From positions 62,001 through 126,000 of the forward strand of contig JAOPHQ010001132.1 in NCBI GenBank assembly GCA_030340625.1: a DNA stretch of 64,000 nt, written 5' to 3'. Below the pieces are notes generated by a model, which saw only the letters and a program-made list of their open reading frames with translations, had not been told where the DNA came from and searched no databases. The stretch is from Merluccius polli. Taxonomy: Eukaryota > Chordata > Actinopteri > Gadiformes > Merlucciidae. This document shows positions 1-59,800 of the stretch, piece by piece. The translations under genes were made by a program, and so were the position numbers. The stretch's first letter is position 1, and the number at the start of each line of letters is the position of its first letter.

Positions 1-1851
1 CATGGCGGTAACCTAAGAACCGGTTGGTGGACACCAGCGGTGAAGGAAGCCTTCAAGCTGAAGAAGGAGGCCTTTCGGGCTTGGCTGGCCCAGGGGTCTC
101 CCGAAGCAGCAGGAAGAAGAAGGGCTGCGGCTTCGGCGGCCACTGAAGCAAAAACCTGGTTGTCGGTTCGGGGAGGCTATGGAGAAGGACTTTCAGTTGG
201 CCTCAAGGAAGTTCTGGCAAACTGTTCGGCGACTCAGAAATGGAAAGCAGGGCTTGGCTCAGGCTGTCTTCAGCTAGAGAACTGCTGACCTGGACTGTTG
301 ATATTGTCGGGCGGTGGAAAGAACATTTTGAGGAACTCCTGAACCCGACCAATATGTCCTCAATGGAAGAGGCAGAGTCTGAAGACTCGGGGGAAGTCTC
401 GTCCATACGCCTGGCAGAGGTCTCTGAGGCAGTCAAAAAGCTCCTCAGTGGCAAGGCGCTGGGTGTGGATGAGATTTGCCCTGAGATGCTGAAGGCTCTG
501 GACATTGTTGGGCTGACATGGCTGACATGGCTGACATGCCTCTTCAGTGTTGCGTGGATGTCGAGTACAGTACATGTGGAGTGGCAGACCGGGGTGGTGG
601 TTCCCATTTTCAAAAAGGGGGACCAGAGGGTGTGCTCCAATTATAGGGGTATCACACTGCTTAGCCTCCCTGGGAAAGTTTACTCCAGGGTGAAGGAAAG
701 GCTCCGGCCGATTGTCGAACCTCAAATTCAGGATGAGCAATGTGGATTCCGTCTTGGATGTTGCTGGGGGGGGGGGGGCATGGGAGTTTGCCCATCCAGT
801 CTACATGTGTTTTGTGGACATGGAGAAGGCTTTCGACCGTGTCCCTCGGGGGATCCTGTGGGGGGTACTGAGGGAGTATGGGGTACCGGGCCGTTGGTAC
901 GAGCCATCCAGGTCTTGTACAACTAAAGTGAGAGCTGTGTTCATATTCTCGGCACAAAGTCAAATACGTTCTCAGTGGGTGTTTGGTCCACCAAGGTTGC
1001 CCCTTGTCCCCGATTCTGTTTGTGATATTCATGGACAGGATCTCAAGGCACAGCCGAGGTAAGAAGAGTGTCCAGTTTAGGAACCTCAGAATTGCATCTC
1101 TGCTTTTTGTAGATGATTTAGTGTTGTTGGCTTCATCAGACCGTGACCTCCAGCACGCACTGGGGTGGTTTGCATCCCAGTGTGAAGCGGTCGGGATGAG
1201 AATCAGCACCTCCAAGTCTGAGGCCATGGTTCTCAGCCGGAAAACTGTGAATTGCTCCCTCTGGGTTGGGAGCGAGTTGCTGCCCCAAGTGAAGGAGTTC
1301 AAGTATCTTGAATCAAGGATCTTGTTCACGAGTGAGGGGAAAATGGAGCGTGAGATGAACAGGCGGATTGCTGCGGTGTCAGCAGTGATGCGGGCATTGT
1401 ATCGGACCAGTCTATCTACTCAACCCTCACCTATAGTCATGAGCTTTGGGTAGTGACCGAAAGAATGAGATTGCGAATACAAGTGAACGAAATGAGTTTC
1501 CTCTATAGGGTGGCTGGGCTCAGCCTTAGAGATAGGGTGAGGAGCTCAGAGATCCGGAGGGAGCTTGGAGTAGAGCCGCTGCTCCTTTGCGTCGAAAGGA
1601 GCCAGTTGAGGTGGTTCGGGCATCTGATCAGGATGCCTCCTGGGCACCTTCCCTTGGAGGTTTTCCGGGCATGTCCAACTGGTAGGAGACCACGGGGTAG
1701 ACCCAGAACTCGCTGGAGGGATTACATATGCCTCGGGGTCCCCCAGGAGGAACTGGAAAACGTTGCTGGGGAGAAGGGGGCCTGGAGCTCCTTGCTCAGC
1801 CTGCTGCCACCGCGACCCGGCCCGGATAAGTGGAAGAAAATGGATGGATGG
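1..1851 (+). mobile_element. Degenerate RTE/Rex3-like non-LTR retrotransposon (3' portion)
   Basis: Four conceptual reading segments in shifting frames (about 40-288, 240-926, 983-1453, 1453-1881) together give the back half of a LINE reverse transcriptase. Visible landmarks are FVDMEKAFDRVP (RT motif), the catalytic-site variant LLFVDDLVLLASS, a thumb region with FTSEGKMEREMNRR, and a C-terminal tail containing RWFGHLIRMP and GRRPRGRPRTRWRDY. That tail style is typical of the RTE clade (BovB, Rex3). The element ends in a short GGATGGATGG run, as RTE elements often end in a simple repeat. The endonuclease half is missing to the left of the window. Frame breaks show that this copy is dead. The RTE assignment is from remembered family features. 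Confidence 0.8.
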
Positions 1852-2446
1852 AATAGCTTAGAGTGTTCTTTACCTTCTTAACTCATCTCATGCACGGCGC
1901 GTGCGTTATCATGAACGCGCGGCCTGACCGGACACCAAAACAAAGAAAAGAGAAGCTCAGATTACAACACACACAGAGGGAGGGTGCCCTCATTCTCTGG
2001 TCAGGACGCCATTACTCCACTATATCTCTACATAGCCAATAGTTGTTTGCTGCTATATTAATGTTCAGGATATCGTCTATAGCCCCTTTAAGATTAGCCT
2101 GTTAGATTGATACACACGGGATGGGAGGGGTGGAGCAGCCGGGCTCATCTATTGTTTTCTGAGAGAGGGGGGAGAGGACTATAAGAGTTTGTAACTTTGT
2201 AAGCAGATATTATTAACGATTAAAGTAGGGGAAAAACATTAACATTCATCAATGAAAGAAAATTAATATATATCAGTTAGTCTACCGATCAAATAGACAT
2301 TAGGCTATTTTATGCCACCCCAAGACATTTACGCCACTCCCCTACGTCACTGCACAGAACACCAATTTAAACTTTTTCAAACAATGCATTCAAACAATCG
2401 TCATTTTGCTCATTAGTTAGTCATATTTATTTTATTGGACAAGCAT

Positions 2447-2506
<60 letters not shown>

Positions 2507-3029
2507 TGCGTGTGTGTGTGTGGCCATAGCCAAGAAAGAGAGGCATAGTATGATGTTATAATTGTGTAAAGTATGGATGATGATTTGTGGTAAACCAAAC
2601 CACCAAACCATTGAGTACCGTAATGGTGAATTGAGGTTAAAGGTCAATATCAAAAAGAGCCACCAGAGGGCGGGACACCTGCTGTCTTAGAAAATAAATG
2701 AACCTATACTGCCATCTACTGTTTTATTTTATGAAAACGTCATGCAATTACCCTGGAAGTGTCTGTTTCACAAATAATATTATACTTATTACACTTCACA
2801 CTTTTAAAACCAATTATCATTCATAATCTGTATATCCCATTGTGTGTAGACCTTTGCAACTATGTAGGCCTATCGGCCAGAGACCTACATAAAAAAATAT
2901 ATGAGGATCTACATTATACGGACCCGCAGAACTAGGCCATTTTTATGAACAAAATCATTCAATACTTTACCATAACATTACACATGACTACATATTTTTC
3001 AATGGCCTCATTTCTATGTGACTGTTCCT
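1852..3029. other. Gene-free stretch upstream of PLEKHG7
   Basis: No convincing exon or RNA gene is seen. It holds one (GT)n/(GTGC)n microsatellite at about 2448-2522 and otherwise AT-rich unique-looking sequence. Confidence 0.6.
2448..2522. repeat. (GT)n with internal (GTGC)n microsatellite
   Basis: About 37 dinucleotide units with a block of GTGC at about 2487-2510. The same GT-to-GTGC composition recurs on a larger scale at 6958-7283. Confidence 0.95.
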
Positions 3030-3359
3030 CCTTTTGTGATGCTGGCGCGCGCGTTGGAGTGCGCGTGCACGTGAGAAGTAGAGAGCGACTTTCTATTCAG
3101 CCGCGTCGCAGCACAACATCTTCTAATTCACGACCGGTACACCGTTAAAACCAGCGGCTCCCGTCTTCGGCCACGGAGACTTGACCCTTTCTACGTGCAT
3201 GAGGTCCACTACTCCTGCTGGTGCTCCAGAGCGACACTTTGCCCCGCAAGCGGCGGTGTACTAATGCTCCTTCCTCGGCCGCTCGGCGAGCACTTGTCCC
3301 CCCGGACGCCGCGGTCCTGGAGCCGGGAGGCGGCAGGGGACCGTGGAGCTGACACACCT
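3030..3359 (+). promoter_or_regulatory. PLEKHG7: PLEKHG7 promoter-proximal CpG-rich region and 5' UTR exon 1
   Basis: A GC/CpG-rich block ends in a consensus donor (CCT|GTAAGTACG) at 3359/3360 and is followed by AT-rich intron up to the exon at 4010. The upstream limit and transcription start cannot be fixed by eye. No TATA box is obvious. An ATG at 3195 opens a short upstream frame that crosses the splice junction and stops at 4066. Confidence 0.6.
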
Positions 3360-4146
3360 GTAAGTACGCTTTATAACGCTCATAGAGACATTGTATACAT
3401 GTGTGTATACATTGTATGCATTTTATTTAAACTACTACGTATTTACGTGTGTCCGAGTTACATTTGTATTGTTTTCATCGTTGGCTGCCTATGAACCATG
3501 GCTCGCCGCGCGGGTTCACGTTGCAACAAAGTAACGTGTTGGTAAAGAAGTGAGAGTTGAATAGCTAACTAGGATATTTAACGTGGCAGTAGGCTATGTC
3601 TGGTCGGAGATAGTAGGCAGGCTGGCGGATTTTTCGTGGGTCAGGTGTATTCGTGTGTTTATTTCCCACATCAGTCTGTCAGGGTTTAACTTGATGACAC
3701 GTTATAAGTAGCCTAATTATAAGGTAAGCCACTTAGAAATAGACTGCATTTAGATGTACTTTGTTGTTACTTTCCAATTACAATACCGCACCCTCAGCCC
3801 CACAAGCCTATAGGCTACTTTTCTATGCAAAACAAGCCATGGCTTGACACAGCTACTTTGTGTTACTGCTGTAGTTCACGAGGTGGGCTAAACCCCGATC
3901 AAGTCCATGTTTATAAGATTATAAGACCTGTGAGAAAAGCAACATTAGGTTTCCCACCTCACTTCTTGAGACATGCTATTGATACGTGCTCTTTTTTTTC
4001 CTTCCCCAGAGATGCAAGTGCTACATGGCGGCGACACCGCGGAATGCTATAGGGATTACCATCTGACATTAGGATCAACCAAGCGAAATAATCAGCATCT
4101 GACGAGGGACCACACTTCTCCTCCAGTCTTGGCCACCCTACGATGA
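3195..4146 (+). other. Upstream open reading frames in the PLEKHG7 leader
   Basis: If exon 1 (ending 3359) is joined to the exon starting at 4010, an ATG at 3195 reads about 73 codons to TGA at 4064-4066. A second ATG at 4012 reads 44 codons to TGA at 4144-4146, just 13 nt before the main ATG at 4160. Neither is in frame with the main protein. They could lower initiation at 4160. This is inference from the splice model. Confidence 0.45.
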
Positions 4147-4159
4147 GTTTAGTGGCAAC

Positions 4160-18608
<14,449 letters not shown>

Positions 18609-18752
18609 GCACTAGAATGAGCCTTTGAAGGCCCATGTTGTTAACATGCACTCTTAATGCTGCCTTATGCCCTGTAAATACGTGTTCTAGTACTAGAGTA
18701 GTTTTATAAAATAATTGTTTTGCCTTGACAAGAGACGGCTATACTAGCCTGT

Positions 18753-18758
18753 AATAAA
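18753..18758 (+). terminator. PLEKHG7: PLEKHG7 poly(A) signal AATAAA
   Basis: First canonical hexamer after the stop codon (18608), giving a 3' UTR of about 165 nt. A GT-rich stretch follows at about 18765-18785. Confidence 0.75.
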
Positions 18759-18844
18759 TTGCTCAATGTGTAAAAAGGTACGTGTGGATTCAGTTTTTTT
18801 CAAATGTTCGCCTCCTCAGGTTATGACAAAAGAAAACAATGTGT

Positions 18845-21636
18845 GACAAATAGAAACTTGTTTTATTAAGTTTTTAGTCATGAAGAACTACAAAAAACAA
18901 GTGCACCTGACCATAAATTACATTCTCCTCAGTGTTTTTCTCACGTCACTACGTCCACTGAGCCTGGTAGGACAGACCAGACCCCTGTCCCACCACAGCA
19001 CACTCTCCAAACCACCAGCCTCACACTGGAACATTGAGAAGCGGTATGTTGTGGCAGTTAGTCCTCAACTAACTGCATGCCACAACTCACAAGCCAATGG
19101 ATTCACCATGTGTGGAACAAACAGCAATGTGAAATAAGCCAATGCTCTGTACTTTTGTCTTGCAAAACTGAATGACAAACTCGATGACTGTACATGTGGG
19201 TGACAACTTTTTATTTATATCTAGATGTAGATAGATATAGAGAGACACGTCCTGTGATGGTTGAATGTTTAGAAATAGCCTTTTCTGAGCCAATCTGAGG
19301 TAGAAACAGCAAACAAAAATAACACTATGGGAAATGGGTGTCATGGTCACAGCATTTAGTAGATGGACAGTTTTCTATGAAGAATTTTAGCATTAAGATG
19401 TTAAGCATCAAATACAGATTATTAATATGAAAAATGCTTGAAAAGTCTCATCTGTCTACTGGATGACTGCACATGGTTAAACCAGGACCCCATTCCATTA
19501 CAACATAACATGAAAGAATACATTGTAATTTTTTTTAAATTTTTTTTACAGTTTCCGTGTCACCATCTACAATACGTGCTGCACTTGAAATCAACATTGC
19601 CACCCCACAAGATAATTGCCAGATACGGTAAAGGACTGAGCAGCCATCTTGGATCCTAATGGAGCTGTACGAGCAGACAACACGGCATTCCCTAATGTAC
19701 AAACATCCAGTTTTCCTACCAATAAACACTCCAACAGCAGCATCAAACACATCTACAGTTATTGCTTGGAAGCAGGGCGCACACACACACACACACACAC
19801 ACACACGCAACTCCAGTGGTAATCAATGCAGTTGGATTTGAGATGGGCAGCAAGGAAAGAGAATGCAAAGTGACTTTTGCGTTTGTGTTCAGACTGAATA
19901 AAAGCACCATGATTGAGATGTCTAATATTCAGCAGTAGCACGGAGGAGTCTGCACACACATCTTGCCTTTGGCGAGCACAATAATGTAGTTAATTGAGTA
20001 ATGTACTGTATTCCTCTTTTTAAAATAACACAAAACTCCACGGCAAAAATACATTAAAGCATGGTGTATTTGTGCAACTGCAATGTGCCATGAGTTTTTT
20101 TAATTAACATTGGAAAAAAAAATATGAATACATGTTTTCATAATAAAACAAATCACAACTTTACCATTTGAAAATCAAAACATTTTTTTTCAAATAGAAC
20201 ATTTCCCACCAAAATGAAAATAAAATATAGTGAAACCACTCAAGGACATCATCTTGTCACTTTTCCACCATCTTAGATGAGTAAAGACATTCTTTGGTCA
20301 CTGAATTCACATTCAGGAAACAACTTCTTCTGACTTACAAAAGGAAAATCACTGCTTTGACTTCAAAGGTGATCTCTATCCATCCTCAAATACAGTTGAG
20401 CAACATACACATGAACTTTGATAAAATAATTGATGTACATACCTATCCAAAGCGAACCACCCAAAAATGTACTTCTTTCCTTCTGCTTCGTTATCGATAT
20501 GAATGGGACAGTATAACAGTAGTCAATACTGTTTCACTTGTGTAAGAATACATGTAGGTCTACATTAAATGTTCTAAATGGGGTTTGATAGAAATAATCT
20601 GATTCAGACTTTGAATTTCAAACATGGACATATCATTTGAAATGAAAAGCTAGGAGATTTTTGCCAACGTTACGGCAACGTGCCATAAAATGATTGTTTG
20701 ATCAGCTATTACAGTTAAGAATTTGATAGAACGTCTGCTCTGGTTTCATTAATGGTTGCATTGAAAATAAGGTCTCCAATAGAATAAACCAATAAAAGCC
20801 AATTGTTATTTTGTATTCAAATGATTACAAACTGAAGGAAAATGTATGTATACTCAATATTCAGAAAAAATATTTCCACCATTCAAATGAAAGCAAATAT
20901 CATTCCTGGATATGGACAGTATAAAATACAAAGGCATTAATTTTTTGCTGTAAAACTTAGTGTTATAAAGCGAAACGGTGGCAGACACATTCACTTTTCG
21001 AATGTAAAATTAATCATGTCAATCTCTGATTCAGTGTTGGCATTCAGGAGTCAACAAAAATGTAAGTGCAAAAAGAAAAAAATAATCATCTTTGTAGGGC
21101 AGTCTTCGCTTTCAGCTTTCCTTTTACCATTACAATATTTACCCCCTCTTCGCGAAAACCTTCTAGGGTGGATCCTACCGATGCTCCCCATCGCTGACAT
21201 CCTCTGTACATAAAACACTTACGGCAAGCCACCATGGAAATAAGGATGATGAAAAAAACAACAAGATGGGTCCAAAATGTGGACATGAAAAAATGAAACA
21301 AAATAACAAAATCAATGGTGCTGTTAAGCTCTCCCTGTCTCCGCTATCAAGACAGACCAGAGTATTAGCGAAAGGCACAATACACAAAACGGATAGAGTT
21401 CATCTCGTTTTTTTTCTCACCCACCCCACCCCAGGCTCTGGGGCCGTCCTACTCCCACCACAGGGCCCCTGCAACACCAGAGGAGGAGAAGGTGGATTTG
21501 GGGGGGGGGGGGGGGGGTCTTGCCACTCCGTCTGTTTTCTTTCATTAGTGCAAGTCAAACGTGACAAGATGACCCTCGTCCTGCTCTCTCTCTGGGACTG
21601 GGGGGGGGGGGGGGGGGGGGGGCAGGGAGAGGGTAC
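18845..21636 (-). other. EEA1: EEA1 3' UTR (inferred)
   Basis: Downstream of the EEA1 stop, no exon-like coding is visible on either strand until the PLEKHG7 terminus. The first AATAAA on the minus strand close to that end is at 18862-18867. The region is AT-rich with a short (CA)n at 19783-19805 and poly(G) runs at about 21500-21517 and 21601-21622. Nearer hexamers may also be used. Confidence 0.55.
18862..18867 (-). terminator. EEA1: Candidate EEA1 distal poly(A) signal
   Basis: AATAAA on the minus strand. It is 104 bp from the convergent PLEKHG7 signal. Confidence 0.5.
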
Positions 21637-55284
<33,648 letters not shown>

Positions 55285-55500
55285 CGCCTCGGCGGTTGGT
55301 CTCAACACACTATGTAAGCGGTGTTCCTCAAGCTGATTCCCGTCGCTGTGAGCCGACAACACCTGACCAAGCCGAGGAAGTCGCTGGGCGGGTCCTAGAG
55401 GAGGGTCCTGGGAGGACCGTGTGGGGTCCTAGGGGACGTGTGGTCCTATTGTTGAGCACCGCTGACCAGTGGTTAGGAAGATATGGTCAAATGTAATATT
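55285..55500 (-). promoter_or_regulatory. EEA1: EEA1 5' UTR and CpG-rich promoter region
   Basis: GC/CpG-rich sequence spans both sides of the start codon (about 55030-55500) in otherwise AT-rich DNA. No TATA box is obvious. The start of transcription cannot be set from sequence alone. Confidence 0.55.
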
Positions 55501-55689
55501 CAGCTTTTACCCCGAATTACGTAAGAACGCGAAGAAGAATGGCACGAATTAACGTCAGCCGTTTTTCCACTATCGCTACAAAATCATGACTATAATGACA
55601 ATGACGGTGATGCATTGCATTATGTATTTATAGCATGCATATTAAAACAGGAGCAAAGTTACAATAATGTAACCGGTACAGTAGGTATC

Positions 55690-56839
55690 ATCCCGTAATT
55701 TATTACATCTTCCTCACAAGTGTATTGACCCATGCAGAGTTCAATCTTTTGAACAATGTCTTACACAATTTATAGTGAATATTTCAATAACTACAAAACG
55801 CAAATACTTTCAGGCAGTATATTACTTACTGCCTGAAAATAATGTATTGGTTAAAAATATGTCAATATATTACTTTTGGTACCCGTGATGTATTTGAACA
55901 CATGTAAACAGAGTAAACGGCACTTTAAAGCACAGCATCATTTAACCCATATAGGAATTTCTGATCTATAATAATGCACTTTTTAAATCAAAAGGCTTAT
56001 TTTTGTTGTTACTTTTGTTATTACTTTTGCCCCTATATTTCCCCAAGTTGTTTTCTTACCAAACATGAGGTCATATAGCCAGTTATTTTTCTAACCCACT
56101 AGTTCTACTCCAATGTGGAGTAGCCTACTATGAACTACTCCAATAATTTGATAGCATTTTTTTGTTCATGACATGAAATGGTATGAATTATAGAGATAAG
56201 CCTGCTATGACTGTATCCATAAATCTACCAAGCTATCTTTCAGAGAAACAGGCAGCAAGATAATCTTTCACGTAGTGTACATGTTTTTCTTAAAAATAAA
56301 AAACCTGTAATTTCACTTCAATTGCAAAATTCATTCATATAGATGTCAATTTATACATTTATCAATGCATCATTAAACTTTGTAGACATTATTTGGCAGT
56401 GAGTTACCAAAGAGGTTTGATTCCCTTTGAAAGCCAACATTTCCCTCTGCCGGTCTAAAGGAACATCCATATGGATCCAGCAATTCAGACATAGGACCTT
56501 TACAAAACAATGTAGTTTTGGACCTTTACAAAACAATGTAGTTTTGGACCTTTACAAAACTATAGAGTTTTGGTCATCATTTTCTTTGATGCACTTAATT
56601 TTCCAGGAACAAGTGTTATAGCTAATAAAGGTCTTTATGAAAATATCTACAAAAAGTAATATTTAAACGTACATCGGCACCTTCAACGACCCCATGGCAA
56701 ATTTTAAATCAACTCAACCAAAGTCAATATTGTAAAGTCATATTTTCAAGATACAATATTTGCATTTGAAGTGAGAAGAATTAATCCTCTACAGAGTCTA
56801 TGTCCAGTTAGAGCGAGTCCTCCTCGGTGGCTTGCTGTA
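55690..56839 (-). other. NUDT4: NUDT4 3' UTR (inferred) with AATAAA at 55704-55699
   Basis: The first minus-strand AATAAA after the stop codon near the EEA1 promoter is at 55704-55699. The stretch is AT-rich and non-coding. It contains three tandem copies of a GACCTTTACAAAAC-type unit at 56496-56575. Other poly(A) sites are possible. Confidence 0.45.
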
Positions 56840-59800
56840 TTATCTGTTGACTAGACCTGAGCCCTGTGTGGAGCGGTTGCTGTCCGTCATTGCAGAAACA
56901 GGGCTGTTGCCATTGGTGTGAGCACAGCTGGGACTGCAGGGGGCGCTACAGGTAGCGGTGGCGAGTCTGAGTAGGTACTCTGCATGGACAGGTTTGTGAT
57001 TCAGCAGCACTTGGAGTGCATCGTCGATCTTGAACCACTTGCGCTTCCTTCCTGTGAGAACAAGAACAGACAGGCAGACATTCTGTGACTGCCATTTTTC
57101 TTGACTTGTTCATGATGCTGATGCTGGACAAATATACAGGCAAAGGGACATCATGAATGGGTCACCACCAGAGACACCCACATGCACAGGCACCCTTTAT
57201 ACAACTACAAAAAAAACAACTATGGAATCAATCAGTAATTACAATATGACCATATTGAACCTAATTTGTAAAACAAATATCCCATCTTCTGGTTGTTTTT
57301 TTCTTCTTCACACAGCCAAGAAAGATCATCTTCAATTTGGAATAATTAGATAAGTCATATTTGATATGTCACTCAATATGTAAATATAACATGTACTGGG
57401 ATTAGTTATAGGCTACATAACATCAAAAACATATCAGCTCCTATAAAAGAGGCACAGATTAATATGAATACGGCTCTGTATAAGGGGGATTTAACTAAAC
57501 TATAAATTGCCACACTGTAGAGAACTAGTGTATGCCTTTTAGAGAAAGAGTTATGGAAAATAAACAATACACTAAGAGCCCATAGCTTACGAGAGAGGGA
57601 AAGTATGGCGGGGGGCTGTTGTGGGTGTCGATGACCGACAACTGTGCACAGCAAACATGGCCACCCCTCATAACAGGCTAAACTCTATTTATATGGTTGA
57701 ATGGCATATTTAAAGTCTTGACTTACTGAGTTCATAGGCATTAAATACAATTAAAAAAACAGTAGTAGAGTATTAAACAAACAAGCTTTATTGGATTTAA
57801 GTTGTGATGATGAGGTCATACCTATGGTGACGGAGTCTTCCCAGTCTTCCACAGTCTCCATCACAATCAGCACATAGACGTACGTTCTGTGCTTTCGGTC
57901 CTGGTTGTGCTGTGAAGAGAGCAAACATAACTAAGGCCCAATCCTATTTCTCTTTTTTACCCCTACCCCTACCCCTTACCCCTACCCCTCTCTTTCGAGC
58001 GCCCCTCAGAACAGAGTGACAAGGGGTAGTGGTTGAAATCTTCCCCTATGAAATGGGACAACCCTTCAAGACCCTGATACGTCATCAGTAGTCGTCGATG
58101 GCGTTTACGTAAACAGACGCGACGAGTTTGTTGCCGGACATTTCACTCACAATGCCGTTTTCAGCTGTGGTAAAATGTGAAAATGTGCTACTGGATTATT
58201 TTCTAGCTTTATACAATGTACTTTCACTCACATATCGTCGTTTACACGACGTTCTACTGACATCGTGAATAGCGATTTTTTGGAAATGCGTGTTATTACG
58301 ATCGCGCTCCCCCCCCCCCCCCCCTCCGGTCGTCTGTCCGGGGTATGTTACGATCGCGCACCCCCCCCGATCCAATAATAAATAATAATATAATAATAAC
58401 GATCCAATTACATATTCCTTTGCAACTAAGATATTCCAACGGATTTAAAAATGTTTACATGATTATTGATTGGAAATTCCTCAAACCCCTCCCTTTCAAG
58501 TGTGGTCCTATGGACACTTCATTTCAAGGGCTACGTAGCCCTACGGCTTGGCCCTAGCCCTTAACCCAAATAAGAATTGGGACAGCCCTACCCCTCACAT
58601 GAACGTGCAAAAACGAGGGGGAGGGGTAAGGGGTAGGGGTAAGGGGTGGAAATGGGATTCACCCTAAAGTATTAGATGTAGGCCTACTGTTTTTTTAGTA
58701 CAAAGAATACATGGTGTAAACTGAGATGTAATTGTTTAGTAGTCATAGCCGCCCGGAGTTTCTCTACCTGGTATTCCGTCCGCTTATTGAAATTGCGATA
58801 ATATTAATAATAATAATGATAATAAACGTCTTGCTATGTTCGTAACCACTAACTGATGATGAGCCAACAGCTTGTTTGCCATCATTTGTTTTTACTAAAG
58901 CACTTTGAGTGGCCATAAGTTAGTTATAAAGGCACTGCATATACGAACATTCAGCCAATTAACCATTACAGTAGGATTTAATAAATGTAGTTGATGTTAT
59001 CCTTAACTGAATTTGTTTTATTTACCTCAAAAACTCCCAGCAGTCTTCCAAGCTTCCCCTTTACACCTGCCTGCATAGAGAGGAAGACAAGCAGAGAGAA
59101 TGTTTATAAAGACAGCTTCACTTAAATATACAGAATGTATTAACAAAAACTACAAACACATTGAAATACATTACAATGTCACAGGGAACTGGACCAATGA
59201 TGAATATATGGCAGCAATCATAAGGGTTGGATGATGAAAATCTGATCCGATAGAATATTTGCCGTCGCTGCCTTCCATTAAGCTGTTCCACTTTGGGTTC
59301 ATCTGGAGATCAGTAGTAGTATCTTTGGCTTTTGTTGGGTCAGCAGCTGGTCATGCATGATGAGTCCCTTTGTCATAGAACCATTCTGGATGTCAGCAAT
59401 AGGCTGAGACCCACCTAGGTATTAGTTGGTACAGTTATTTATTATATTTGTTGATTCATAGGAGTTGTGCACTTAACTTAGTTTGTCACACACTCAGTTT
59501 GACATACTGGTTATACTTTTATCTACATTTCACTTTTGGATATAGGACCTAGGCAATTGAATGCATGTATTCATGTATACTATGTAATGTCATGTGCATG
59601 CTTGACTGGCAGCCACATTGGAGTCCATGACAAATGTCTCCCTTGGGAACAATAAAGTATCTGTGATTTGATTGATTTGAGAGATTCATCTTATAAACTC
59701 TTTGATCTTAGGGCGTGACAAATGGTTCTGATTGGTTTAGAGGAGACAAGGTTTTTTCTCCCAACTCTTGCATATGATCAGCATTTGTCATACATACGGT

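Noticed and set aside
4012..4146. Alternative N-terminus for PLEKHG7 from the ATG at 4012
   Set aside because: The frame ends at TGA 4144-4146, before the main ATG, and is not in frame with it.
20100..21636. Open frames on both strands in the EEA1 3' region
   Set aside because: They are short, AT- or poly(G)-driven, without domain signal or splice context, and are best taken as 3' UTR.
57955..57990. Interstitial telomere repeat
   Set aside because: The unit is ACCCCT/ACCCCTT, not TTAGGG/CCCTAA, and it is mirrored at 58620-58650 as part of a transposon end.
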